A stretch of DNA of 43,780 nt from an uncultured Phycisphaerales bacterium (GTDB taxonomy: Bacteria > Planctomycetota > Phycisphaerae > WQYP01): NCBI GenBank assembly GCA_903845195.1, contig CAIMWO010000046.1, positions 1-43,780 of the forward strand, given 5' to 3'. Under the pieces are notes generated by a model, which did not search any database, was not told where the DNA came from, and saw only the letters and a program-made list of their open reading frames with translations. Below are positions 32,657 through 40,604 of the stretch, one piece after another. The position numbers and the translations under genes are program-made. How positions within the stretch are numbered: the first letter of the stretch is position 1; the number at the start of each line of letters is the position of its first letter.

Positions 32657-34399
32657 ATGGCCACGTGGCGTGATGATAAAATCCTCGAGCTGGCCTCGCA
32701 GCTCACCTACTCCCCGGCGGATAAACGCCACGAGCAGTTGCGCGCTGCCATCGCCCTCATGCCCCACATCGACGCTACTAAAACTTACCCCTGGGACCTC
32801 GTCCATTTCCGCGTCACCGGCTTCCAGCCCGTCTCCCATTCCGATCACAACATCCCCGGCAACATCCTCCGTACCGATCTCTCCACGCTGATCGAATTCC
32901 TCTCCGATACCCTCGCCATCAAAATCGAAGACGCCATTTCCCCCGGCATCGACGATGCCGTCCTCGCACTCGATGAAGTCACCAAAAAATTCTCCGTCTC
33001 CTCCAAAACCATCCAACGCTGGCGCAAGCAGGGCCTGATCGCCCAGCGCTTCGTCTATCCCGACGGCCGCCGCCGCCTCGGCTTCTTCGCCTCCTCCATC
33101 ACGCAATTCGCCACCGACAACAAGCAGCGCGTCGAGCGCTCCGCCACCTTCCGCCATCTCTCCGATGACGAAAAGCTGGCCATCCTCACCCTCGCCCGCC
33201 GCCTGGCCGTCCACCGCGGATGCTGCATCAAAGACATCTCTCGCCGCGTCGCCCACAAACTCAACTGCTCCCCCGAAACCGTCCGCACCCTCATCCGCAA
33301 GCACGATGGCGAATTCCCCGAAGCCGCCATCTTCCCCAAGCCCGAAGACCTCGCCCGCAGACTCGACGGCCAAGCCATCATCCAGTCCTTCGACCACGGC
33401 ACGCCCATCGACGACATCGCCCAGCGCTTCCACCGCACCACCTCCAGCATCCTCCAAGTCGTCACGCGCGAACGCCTCCTCCGCCTCAAGAACCTCAAGA
33501 TCGAATACATCTCCAACCCGCTCTTCGAACACCCCGACGCCGACAACATCATCCTCAGCGTCCTGCCCGCCGATGCCGTCACCCACGCCCAGTTAACCGT
33601 CGCCGCCGGCACCAACGCCAAAGCCGCCGACGTCTACATGGCCCGCACCCCGCGTGACCTCCCGCCCTATCTGGCCGAAATCTTCCACCAGCCCGTGATG
33701 CCCCAGGAACTCGAAATCGACGGCTTCCGCCGGCTCAACTACCTCAAATACAAAGCCGCCATCCTGCGCAACGCTCTCGCCGCCGACACCGCCACCCTCG
33801 AAGCCGTCACCGCCATCGAATCGCTCCTCGCCCAAGCCGCCCAGGTCAAGAATCAACTCGTCCATGCCAACCTGCGCGTCGCCGTCCACGTCGCCCGCAA
33901 ACACCAGCGCATCGACCGCCCCCTGCCCGAACTCTTCAGTGACGCCACCATCTGGCTCATGCGTTCCGTCGACTGCTTTGATTTCGCCCGCAACACGCGC
34001 TTTTCCACCTACGCCGGCTATGCCATCATGAAAAACTTCGCCCGCGACCGCTCCGAACAACTCACCCGCCGCGATTTCACCATGGTCACCGGCCAGGACG
34101 ACCTCCTCGACCTCCTCGGCGATCGCGACACCGCCACCGCCGGCGACCGCATCGATGACGCCGCCATGCACTCCCACCTCTGCTCCGTCATCGAGGAACT
34201 CCCCCAGCGCGAACGCGAACTGGTCACCCGCCACTACGGCCTCGACGAATCGCAGGAACCCATGAGCCTCTCCGAACTGGGCGCCAAAATGGGCATCACC
34301 AAGGCCCGCGTCCGCCAGCTCGAAACCCGCGCCCTCCGCCGCCTGCGCAAACTCCTCGACGCCCGCCGCACCACCCTCCAAACCGCCCAGGCCCACTGA
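32657..34399 (+). CDS. Sigma-70 family factor with long N-terminal helix-turn-helix extension
   Basis: 580 residues from the ATG at 32657 (a GTG at 32651 is also possible; AGAGG at 32641). The C-terminal 180 residues are a sigma factor: region 2 around residues 405-470 (NLRVAVHVARKHQRI, FDFARNTRFSTYAGYAIMKNFARD) and region 4 around 515-570 (LPQRERELVTRHYGLDE, MSLSELGAKMGITKARVRQLETRALRRLRK). The N-terminal 380 residues carry a MerR/excisionase-type HTH (about 104-140, KFSVSSKTIQRWRKQGL with FVYPDGRRRLGF) and further HTH-like segments (ISRRVAHKLNCSPETVRTLIRKH; IDDIAQRFHRTTSSILQVV). Region 3 seems missing. It would direct RNA polymerase to special promoters; targets unknown. TACAAT at 32618-32623 may be its -10. 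Confidence 0.85.
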   Translation: MATWRDDKILELASQLTYSPADKRHEQLRAAIALMPHIDATKTYPWDLVHFRVTGFQPVSHSDHNIPGNILRTDLSTLIEFLSDTLAIKIEDAISPGIDDAVLALDEVTKKFSVSSKTIQRWRKQGLIAQRFVYPDGRRRLGFFASSITQFATDNKQRVERSATFRHLSDDEKLAILTLARRLAVHRGCCIKDISRRVAHKLNCSPETVRTLIRKHDGEFPEAAIFPKPEDLARRLDGQAIIQSFDHGTPIDDIAQRFHRTTSSILQVVTRERLLRLKNLKIEYISNPLFEHPDADNIILSVLPADAVTHAQLTVAAGTNAKAADVYMARTPRDLPPYLAEIFHQPVMPQELEIDGFRRLNYLKYKAAILRNALAADTATLEAVTAIESLLAQAAQVKNQLVHANLRVAVHVARKHQRIDRPLPELFSDATIWLMRSVDCFDFARNTRFSTYAGYAIMKNFARDRSEQLTRRDFTMVTGQDDLLDLLGDRDTATAGDRIDDAAMHSHLCSVIEELPQRERELVTRHYGLDESQEPMSLSELGAKMGITKARVRQLETRALRRLRKLLDARRTTLQTAQAH

Positions 34400-34566
34400 T
34401 TTCTCGTCCCAGCGAATCCCTCATACACGAATTTCGTATCGGCTCGCCGCGCAATAACACGCACCCGCAATTCACGATCTGACGAACCGGTTAAATCATT
34501 AAACAATCATTAACAGAAGCCGCGAAACCATAATCCCGCCCACCTTTATCGCCGATCTTTCTTACG

Positions 34567-35619
34567 ATGTTATACCCTTCACGACATACCCGCTCCGCAC
34601 GCGGCTCCGCCCTGGCCATGGCCATCCTCGTCTCCGTCGTCGTCACCGCCATGGTCATGACCATCGCCTGGGTCGCTACCACTTCTTTGCAGACGACCAC
34701 CAGCCTGACCAAGGCCGACCAGTCGTTTTACATCGCTGAGGCTGGAGCGCAGAAGATCGTCTGGTTTGTCCGCAACAACAAGATGGCCTCCATCACCAGC
34801 CCCATCAACAATGTTTCCTGCGGCTCGGGCGCCTATAGCGTCTCCTGGACCATCAGCGGCCAGAACGTCCGCATCACTTCCGTCGGCGCCGTCGGCACAG
34901 CCCAGTCCACCTGCGCGCTCACCGCCACCCTCCCCGCCGTCAGCGCCGCGGCCGCCGCTCCAAGCTTCTTCATCAACGGCGACCTCACCGACAAAAATGT
35001 TCAGATCACCGGCAACATCACGGTGAATGGCTCCATCACCGCCAACCACGGCAACGGCTCGGTCAGCGGCACCCTGACCTACACGGGCACCAACAGCGGC
35101 GCCTATTCCGCCGGCAACCTCGTTCACGCCGCCACCGTCACGCCCCCCGTCGATTTCGACGCCCTCGCCGCACAAGTCTCCGCCAGCCCCGTGTACACCT
35201 ACAATTCCAACCAGACCAACACCACGTTCAACTTCAATTCCTACACCGGTTCCAACAAGGTTATCGTGGTCAACGGCAACGTCACCAATCCCGTCTTCAG
35301 CGGCGTCGGCACTCTCTACGTCACCGGCAGCGTAACCTTCACCGGCAACGCCTCCGTCGGCACTGCCACGAACCCCGTCAACATCGTCTCCCTGACCGAT
35401 ATCAACTTTAACAAGAAGGCCACCATCTTCGGTTCCATCTTCGCCCGCAACAACCTCAACACCAATCAGTATGACGTTACGGGTATTCTCTACACCGCCG
35501 GCAACTATGACGGCGGCAACAATGGCCAAAGCACCATCATCTACACGCCCCCGGTCAATTTCCCCGGCAGCGGCACCGGCGCCCTCCAACAAACCAACTT
35601 CACCGGCCCGGGAATTTAG
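34567..35619 (+). CDS. PilX-like N-methylation/secretion-associated protein with beta-repeat domain
   Basis: 350 residues. The N-terminal hydrophobic segment (ALAMAILVSVVVTAMVMTIAWV, about 15-37) follows a basic stretch and precedes QSFYIAEAGAQKIVW, typical of PilX-like minor-pilin-associated proteins. The rest is rich in Gly, Asn, Thr and Val and resembles a right-handed beta helix (NGDLTDKNVQITGNITVNGS, VVNGNVTNPVFSGVGTLYVTG), as in DUF7305-type planctomycete proteins. Likely surface-exposed or pilus-tip-associated. It converges on the pseudopilin genes and is separated from them only by a repeat-built terminator, so the four genes form a functional group with two transcripts. Confidence 0.72.
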   Translation: MLYPSRHTRSARGSALAMAILVSVVVTAMVMTIAWVATTSLQTTTSLTKADQSFYIAEAGAQKIVWFVRNNKMASITSPINNVSCGSGAYSVSWTISGQNVRITSVGAVGTAQSTCALTATLPAVSAAAAAPSFFINGDLTDKNVQITGNITVNGSITANHGNGSVSGTLTYTGTNSGAYSAGNLVHAATVTPPVDFDALAAQVSASPVYTYNSNQTNTTFNFNSYTGSNKVIVVNGNVTNPVFSGVGTLYVTGSVTFTGNASVGTATNPVNIVSLTDINFNKKATIFGSIFARNNLNTNQYDVTGILYTAGNYDGGNNGQSTIIYTPPVNFPGSGTGALQQTNFTGPGI

Positions 35620-35620
35620 C

Positions 35621-35728
35621 GAGAAGCAAGAAGAACCATTGCAGATTCCTCTTACTTCCAGCTCCCCACTTCTTACTTCTTACTTCTTGCTTCTTGCTTC
35701 TTGCTTCTCCCCGCCCGCTTCTTGCTTC
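35621..35728. repeat. AAGCAAG repeat array filling a convergent intergenic gap
   Basis: The left run gagaagcaagaagaa (35621-35635) faces a long run of ACTTCTT / GCTTCTT words (35668-35728) in opposite orientation. The array begins one base after one stop codon and ends one base before the other. The two halves can pair, so it probably acts as a bidirectional terminator. Confidence 0.9.
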
Positions 35729-36235
35729 TCAAAGATTCCTGCACATCACAACAAACGTCCGCGTCACCGGCGGCGTCGCCCCCACCGTAATCGTTACCAG
35801 CACCGTCGTCGGCGCCGTCATCGTCTGCCGCGTCACGCTGAAACTCGATACATTCCTCACCAGCACGCTCGTGCCGAAGCGCGTGTCGTTCTCGGTCAGA
35901 TTGCCCGCTGATAGCGTATACGTCACCGTGTACGTCGCGTTGGCATTGTTGGGATCCTGCTGCGTCACCGTCGTCAGCGTGCTGCCTGCCGTGGTGGTCG
36001 TCGGCGCATTCAACGCCGAGGCCGTGCGAATATTATGCGTGATCCGGCGGCACGCCAGTTCCACCTGCGAAACCTCGTCCGTCGTGTTGTTCACGTACGC
36101 CGTCGCCTTGGCGCTCCCCGTGATCAGCACCATCACCGCCGCGCTGACCATCGCAATGATCACCAGCGCCAGTATCGTCTCGACCAGCGTAAACCCGCCC
36201 CGCTCTGCTTGCGATCTCTTCATCACATCCCTCAT
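35729..36235 (-). CDS. Type IV pilin-like/pseudopilin, PilW-like
   Basis: 168 residues. Prepilin-peptidase site RGGFTLVETILALVIIAMVSAAVM (about 12-35; cleavage after Gly14, Glu at position 5 of the mature form) with the hydrophobic helix that follows. The remaining 130 residues are beta-rich with Thr/Val content (VTQQDPNNANATYTVTYTL). Such minor pseudopilins form the tip of type IV pili or type II secretion pseudopili. Its ATG overlaps the stop of the upstream gene by 4 bases (ATGA), so it is translationally coupled; last gene of a three-gene transcript. Confidence 0.8.
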   Translation of the reverse strand: MRDVMKRSQAERGGFTLVETILALVIIAMVSAAVMVLITGSAKATAYVNNTTDEVSQVELACRRITHNIRTASALNAPTTTTAGSTLTTVTQQDPNNANATYTVTYTLSAGNLTENDTRFGTSVLVRNVSSFSVTRQTMTAPTTVLVTITVGATPPVTRTFVVMCRNL

Positions 36236-36603
36236 GGCTGCGTCACGTACGTCGTCATCGACTGCCCGCCGATCGCCACCGTGATCTGCCGGAAATCCGC
36301 ATCGACGCCATTGCCGTCCGCATCGGCCTGCGCCACCGTCACCGTCCGGTTATACGTCTTGTTGTTAAGCGTCACCGTATTGCTGTATGACGCCATCGAC
36401 GCCCACGCCGTCGCCTTCATGCTGTCCATGTCCGACGCCATCTGACGGTTGATCGCCAAGATACTGTCCATCGCCGGCGGAATCCGCACGATCGACTGCA
36501 ACCCCACCCCCGCCGCCACCGCCACGATCGACACGATCACGACCAGGATCAGCGCCTCCAGCAGCGACAACCCGCGATTTTTAACTCTCTGCTTCACCAG
36601 CAA
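36232..36603 (-). CDS. Minor pseudopilin, PilV-like
   Basis: 123 residues. The cleavage site is NRGLSLLEALILVVIVSIVAVAAGVGL (about 9-35), a slight variant of GFTLLE with Leu-Ser for Phe-Thr; Glu5 of the mature protein is kept. The rest is short and polar (MDSILAINRQMASDMDSMKATAW). Middle gene of the three; its start follows the FimT/GspH-like gene by 4 bases and it overlaps PilW-like by 4 bases. Confidence 0.8.
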   Translation of the reverse strand: MLVKQRVKNRGLSLLEALILVVIVSIVAVAAGVGLQSIVRIPPAMDSILAINRQMASDMDSMKATAWASMASYSNTVTLNNKTYNRTVTVAQADADGNGVDADFRQITVAIGGQSMTTYVTQP

Positions 36604-36607
36604 ATCC

Positions 36608-37117
36608 TCAATTCAGCGTCGGATCGCCGACCAGCGGCACCACCAACTGCCGCGACTTGTCCCCAAACGAAAAAGTAATCGTGGTGGCGCTACCGCACGA
36701 TCCGAGCGCGTTATATATAAACGTCGTCACGCCCGATGGATTCAGCGTAAATCGCGTCCCCTGGATTTCCCGCTGCGTGTCGAGATCGACCGCATACGTC
36801 CCGCCAACTGCTGCCGTCTGCGACACCGGATTGGCATCCCACGTTGTGCCATTGGACATCCAATACACGCTGAACGCATTGGTGGCCGTATTGAAACTCA
36901 CCTTGGCGCTCTTCCCGGTAGTCATCGCCAGATAGCGCGCATAACGGAACGCCGCATTGCATTCCCGCGCCGCACGCTCCGCCCGATGATTCGCCTCAAA
37001 CGACGCCACCGCCTGCACGCCCAGCGTCGTACAGATCCCCAGGATCATCACGACGATCAGCATCTCCAGCAGCGTAAAGCCGCGGCAGGCAGCGTTAGAT
37101 TTTGGTCCGCTCATCAT
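36608..37117 (-). CDS. GspH/FimT-like pseudopilin
   Basis: 169 residues from the ATG at 37117, where GGAG lies about ten bases upstream; a frame beginning at 37165 has no site. The prepilin site is CRGFTLLEMLIVVMILGICTTLGVQAV (about 10-34). The segment AERAARECNAAFRYARYLAMTTGKSAKVSF is the diagnostic GspH/FimT stretch, followed by a beta domain with FSFGDKSRQLVVPL near the end. Minor pilin with its tip role in DNA uptake or secretion inferred. First gene of the pseudopilin transcript; the main pilus motor and secretin genes are not in this window. Confidence 0.83.
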   Translation of the reverse strand: MMSGPKSNAACRGFTLLEMLIVVMILGICTTLGVQAVASFEANHRAERAARECNAAFRYARYLAMTTGKSAKVSFNTATNAFSVYWMSNGTTWDANPVSQTAAVGGTYAVDLDTQREIQGTRFTLNPSGVTTFIYNALGSCGSATTITFSFGDKSRQLVVPLVGDPTLN

Positions 37118-37250
37118 AATTATGACGCTCCACGTCCATAATGATCGGACCATTCGAATCCCCACTTTAGACCAGCCTCCCCTCCCGATTATCAGCCCCC
37201 CCGCGAGTATCAGATATTCCTATATGTCACGAAGACAAGTTGAATTCCGT

Positions 37251-37294
37251 CGTCACCCCCTCACCCTGTCACCTTGTCACCTTGTCACCCCTCA
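37251..37294. repeat. GTCACCTT word repeat
   Basis: Five degenerate copies of a GTCACC(CT/TT) word in tandem, between the cold-shock gene stop (37305) and the pseudopilin transcript start. Confidence 0.85.
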
Positions 37295-37304
37295 CGCCCC
37301 TCGT

Positions 37305-37502
37305 TCACGGCCACCGTATATTCACCGCCACCACTCCGCGCCGCGTCTGCTCCGTATCGAACACCACCTTATGCCCTTCCTTCAAATCCTCAAACCGCAC
37401 CCCGGTCAGCGAACTGGAATGAAAAAATAAATCCTTCGCCGAATCCGCCACCGCAATAAACCCGCACCCATTCGGCATCAACTTCTTAATCGTCCCCTGC
37501 AT
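37305..37502 (-). CDS. Cold-shock-domain protein
   Basis: 65 residues, one cold-shock OB fold: GTIKKLMPNGCGFIAVA (with CGFIAV in the place of the RNP1 GFGFI) and DLFFHSSSL (RNP2-like VFVHFS region), then FEDLKEGHKVVFDTEQTRRGVVAVNI. It binds single-stranded nucleic acid, probably acting as an RNA chaperone. Two of the usual aromatic residues in RNP1 are replaced, so affinity may differ from CspA. Monocistronic, 187 bases from the pseudopilin cluster, repeat-bounded on both sides. Confidence 0.85.
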   Translation of the reverse strand: MQGTIKKLMPNGCGFIAVADSAKDLFFHSSSLTGVRFEDLKEGHKVVFDTEQTRRGVVAVNIRWP

Positions 37503-37839
37503 GTTCCGCTCCGCCTGAAATTCAAATCCAAAACCTCAAACAGTAAAGGTTAACCGAAACGCAGGTCGGCAAGATAGCTCTCTGCGACTCCTCACCACAG
37601 AGTCACAGAGCCACGGAGACCGCACAGAGAGTTGTTTGGAGTTCACGCTTCAGCGTGCGGCAGGGCAGACGGACTAAACCTCGAGGACACGATGCCCCGA
37701 AGGCCCGAACGATCCACGCATGAATCTTGTGGTGCAGACTTCCAAGTCTGCACGGAAGTTTCTAACCACGGAGAACACCGAGGACACGGAGATGACGGGA
37801 TGAACACCAAAGTTCGGCATTACGCTTGGAGACTGGTGC
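37503..37839. other. Repeat-packed gene-free stretch
   Basis: No credible gene. In order: a CACAGAG word run (37591-37630); a cacgct-tc-agcgtg hairpin (37644-37657); a perfect 10-bp stem hairpin gtgcagactt-cc-aagtctgcac (37732-37753); and an ACCACGGAGA/ACACCGAGG word run (37761-37800). Four families sit within 210 bases upstream of the cold-shock gene and downstream of the nuclease-like cassette. Confidence 0.75.
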
Positions 37840-38427
37840 CTAGATGCGCAGACACTCGACATAACCTGCTGCCAGGGCAACGCTACGGGTGGTCTTCCCG
37901 CGCAGAATGGCAACTTGCGGTATGAGAACTTGGAGTACGTCGGAACACCCAAGGCAATAAGTTTCAGTGCTGAAGATCGAGCGCATGACCCCGGCTACGG
38001 ATGTGAAGAACTGCCGGGACTCGGGCCACTGGCGTGACTGGAAGTGGCTATCCCAGATAGCCAACACGAGGCCGTAGCGCGGCATTTGAGGTACCTCGTC
38101 TGGGTAGGCCTGTCGACAAAGTTGCGCCTCGAGGTTCCGAATTGCCTCGCCCAAGTTCTTGTTCGGATATACCACCTTGGCTTCCACCGCCATGTGTACA
38201 TGATGGTCTGTTCCGTTCTCTTCCCATAGCACGGCATCGCGCTTCTGGTTTTCGTTCACCATACATATGCCAGGCGGCAATATGGAGGGGGATGCGGCGT
38301 TGATGCAGGCGCACGCCTCGGCCACTGCCCACAATTCGCAGGCGGACCCCAGCAACACATGGCCGGCAATCGGCCCTCGCTCACGCATGTGATTACAGAA
38401 CATCTTGAAGAGCGGCTCGAATGACAT
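37840..38427 (-). CDS. Putative PD-(D/E)XK-type protein, second gene of a nuclease-like cassette
   Basis: 195 residues, no established family recognised. It contains a possible PD-(D/E)XK core: an acidic residue in CELWAV (Glu31), then Asp64 in KRDAVLW and the pair Glu82-x-Lys84 in AVEAKVVYPNK, with spacing and strand context expected for this nuclease superfamily. Other segments: MSFEPLFKMFCNHMRERGP and FTSVAGVMRSIFSTE. No membrane segment. It starts 43 bases after the nuclease gene 38471-39388, same strand, and shares its lower GC content, so the two were probably gained together. Defence function is an inference. Confidence 0.55.
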   Translation of the reverse strand: MSFEPLFKMFCNHMRERGPIAGHVLLGSACELWAVAEACACINAASPSILPPGICMVNENQKRDAVLWEENGTDHHVHMAVEAKVVYPNKNLGEAIRNLEAQLCRQAYPDEVPQMPRYGLVLAIWDSHFQSRQWPESRQFFTSVAGVMRSIFSTETYCLGCSDVLQVLIPQVAILRGKTTRSVALAAGYVECLRI

Positions 38428-38470
38428 CTTTATGTTCCTTGCGCGACGCCTTTCGTGGGCGGTTTCACAA

Positions 38471-39388
38471 TCATTTTGAGAAGTCGCTCACCGAAAGATA
38501 GGCCACCGCCGTCTGCGCAGCGTGCCGCTTGATACGGCCGACGACCTCTGACAATGTCATCGCCGAAGTCAGAATCGCATACAGGTGTTGATAATCGAGC
38601 ACGAGCAGCGGAGTGCGTTCGCCCGATGCCGCATCTTTTGCAGTTGAAGTGAACCCAGATATCGAAACGAACAACCCCATAGTGTTGTCTGCCTTTGACG
38701 TAACTTTCCGTCGAAACACATCGACTTCTGGCGCGTCCGTAGTGTTGGCGGTAAACTTCAGTTCCACCAAGTATGTCGTGCCATCTAGGGTAAGCGAGCC
38801 GTCAATTTGTCGACCATCGGTTGTATATGGCCGCCTGCACTCGATCTCAAAGAAGTCGACCAGATCATAGAACCATGTTTGGAACTCGTACCCTGCTTCC
38901 TGGGTTCCAATCCGTTGCCCCAACGCGTCAAGGCGTGCTTTAAGCTGCTCGAGACTCTGAGTCGCGGCAAGAGTTTGTTGACGTCGCCGTTCGGCGTCGG
39001 ATCGTCTACGTTGCGATTCGGCCTCATCACGCTCCGTTGAATTCAATCTATCAACTTCCGTCCGCAAACGGCTGATTGCTTCGCGTGCGTCTTTCAGCTT
39101 GAGCGGAGAGTCTTCCCAGTTTTCCAAATCGGGAAAATGCTCCTGAGCGGCGAGACTTCGGGCCATGTCAATGATGATTGCCGATGCGCGATCACTTTTC
39201 GTGCCGACCAGCTTGTCAAACAGTCGGACAAGAAAGTTCCGCTTGGTCTCATCGCCTGCCCAAGACGACAGCATGCTCTCCGCGATGTGGTGTTGTCGTA
39301 GGAAGGTGCGCAACGTCGGTTTTCGCCAGAATGATTTGAGACAGGCGTCTTGCGTCAATTGCACGAAATGAGAACTGACTCTTGTCAT
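38471..39388 (-). CDS. Restriction-endonuclease-like (Mrr-type PD-(D/E)XK) protein with coiled coil
   Basis: 305 residues from the ATG at 39388 (GGAAACGGGG upstream); the open frame extends to 39562 but with host-like and weak start context. N-terminal domain (about 1-97) of unknown type, a coiled coil (about 98-157, rich in Arg/Glu/Gln: TEVDRLNSTERDEAESQRRRSDAERRRQQ), then a nuclease domain: YEFQTWFYDLVDFF (Glu168), GRQIDGSLTLDGTTYLVELKF with Asp196, Glu209 and Lys211 (D-x12-ELK), and a further LFVSISGFT segment. Related domains cut modified or foreign DNA (type IV restriction). Codon use is less GC-rich than in flanking genes. Two-gene cassette with 37840-38427. Confidence 0.7.
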   Translation of the reverse strand: MTRVSSHFVQLTQDACLKSFWRKPTLRTFLRQHHIAESMLSSWAGDETKRNFLVRLFDKLVGTKSDRASAIIIDMARSLAAQEHFPDLENWEDSPLKLKDAREAISRLRTEVDRLNSTERDEAESQRRRSDAERRRQQTLAATQSLEQLKARLDALGQRIGTQEAGYEFQTWFYDLVDFFEIECRRPYTTDGRQIDGSLTLDGTTYLVELKFTANTTDAPEVDVFRRKVTSKADNTMGLFVSISGFTSTAKDAASGERTPLLVLDYQHLYAILTSAMTLSEVVGRIKRHAAQTAVAYLSVSDFSK

Positions 39389-39824
39389 AACCCCGTTTCC
39401 AATGCGACCAACTATAACCCTCATCACGTGGTTAACGAAAGTGTGCGTCGGTCGTGAATGGTATAAGTAGCCAGAGCGTGTGACTGAAATACTTTTCCAG
39501 GCGCCTGCAATGATTTCAGCCCGCGACTCCAAACCTTGCCATTCGTCCGGACACCGGTGCAATCTGCGTAATCTGTGGACCGTCCTCTCCCCCCAAAAAA
39601 CCTTGGTGCCTTGGCGTCTTGGTGGTAAAAAATATTCTCCCCTCCGTGTTCTCGGTGAACTCCGTGGTTAAAAAACGTCGCCCCCTTCGTGCGCCCTCGC
39701 CCCGTCCTTCTTGCTTCTTTATTCTTGCTTCCTGCTTCTTCACGGCAACGTCCTCCCCCCCCATTTCAGAATTCACCATTCAGAATTCAGAATTCTCCCT
39801 CTCCCGCGGTTATCATATACCGCC
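39389..39824. other. Gene-free stretch packed with five word-repeat families
   Basis: No gene of its own is credible here (the start of the nuclease frame may extend to 39562). Runs seen: AATCTGCGT/AATCTGTGG (39561-39579), CCTTGGTG/CTTGGCGT (39600-39629), CTCCGTGTT/CTCGGTGAA (39642-39675), CTTCTTGCTTC (39707-39740) and TTCAGAATTC (39767-39795). Confidence 0.8.
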
Positions 39825-40358
39825 ATGAGTAACGAAGATCTCGCCCCATCCTCCTCCCCCGCCGCCGCCGGCCCAACCCTCACCCTCGCGCCCAACCCCG
39901 CCGCCACCGGCCCCGCCACCCCCACCAAGATCACCGTCCGACTCTGGTCCCTCTTCGGCATCCTCGTCTTCGGCGCCATGCTCGCCGTCGGCCTCTGGCT
40001 CAAACCCTCCTCCACCGGCGTCGAAACCCACCGCCAACTCTTCCTCCCCCCCTGCGGCATGTACGCCGTCACCGGACTCCCCTGCCCCACCTGCGGCTGC
40101 ACCACCGCCGTCTCACTCGTCTCCCACGGCCATTGGCTCAAAGCCATCCTCACCCAGCCCTTCGGCGCTGCCGTCGGTTTCTTCGGCATGATCGTCGTCG
40201 CCCTCAGCATCGTCGGCCTCATCACCGGCCGCTGGATCGGCCCCGACATGATCACCCTCGGCTTCTACTGGAAAGCCATCTTCACCTCCTCCGCCGCCCT
40301 CCTCGTCCTCGCCTGGATCTACAAAATCATCATCGTAAAACTCCACTACGGCGTCTGA
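39825..40358 (+). CDS. DUF2752-family membrane protein
   Basis: 177 residues from the ATG at 39825; upstream codons are translated repeat and are not used. An Ala/Pro/Thr-rich N-terminus precedes a first helix (about 42-60), then the DUF2752 hallmark CGMYAVTGLPCPTCGCTTAV (Cys residues at 75-95, plausibly metal- or disulfide-linked) and two more helices (GFFGMIVVALSIVGLI, SAALLVLAWIYKIIIV). Role of the family is unknown. No Shine-Dalgarno site; leader AU-rich. Its codons are strongly C-ended. Confidence 0.75.
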   Translation: MSNEDLAPSSSPAAAGPTLTLAPNPAATGPATPTKITVRLWSLFGILVFGAMLAVGLWLKPSSTGVETHRQLFLPPCGMYAVTGLPCPTCGCTTAVSLVSHGHWLKAILTQPFGAAVGFFGMIVVALSIVGLITGRWIGPDMITLGFYWKAIFTSSAALLVLAWIYKIIIVKLHYGV

Positions 40359-40406
40359 CCCCCTCCCCGACACTCCCACGCCCCCAAACCCCGATACAAC
40401 TCCCCC

Positions 40407-40531
40407 TCCGTGCCTCCCGTCTTCCCCGTGGTTTAAAATGTAACCCCTCTGTGTGTCCTCCGTCACTCTGTGCCTCTGTGGTGAACGTCGTCGTCCCCCA
40501 TTCTGAATTCTGAACTCTGAACTCTGAATTC
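40407..40531. repeat. Three word-repeat runs in one intergenic gap
   Basis: 40407-40436 (CTCCGTG/TCCCGTC words ending GTGGTTTA), 40446-40485 (CTCTGTG words ending GTGGTGAAC), 40500-40531 (GAATTCTGAA words). The gap lies between the DUF2752 gene and the first lipoprotein gene. Confidence 0.85.
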
Positions 40532-40604
40532 CCCCGCGCCCCTGACATTCCCCCCCCAACACGGTACCATGATTGAACTATCTTCTTCCCGAGGGTTGCG
40601 TATT

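Noticed and set aside
32450..33586. 378-residue open frame on the minus strand
   Set aside because: Antisense shadow of the sigma-factor gene with long Gly/Asp/Glu runs.
39561..39795. Possible CRISPR array
   Set aside because: Units are 7-11 bases, degenerate and without regular spacers; no cas genes are near.
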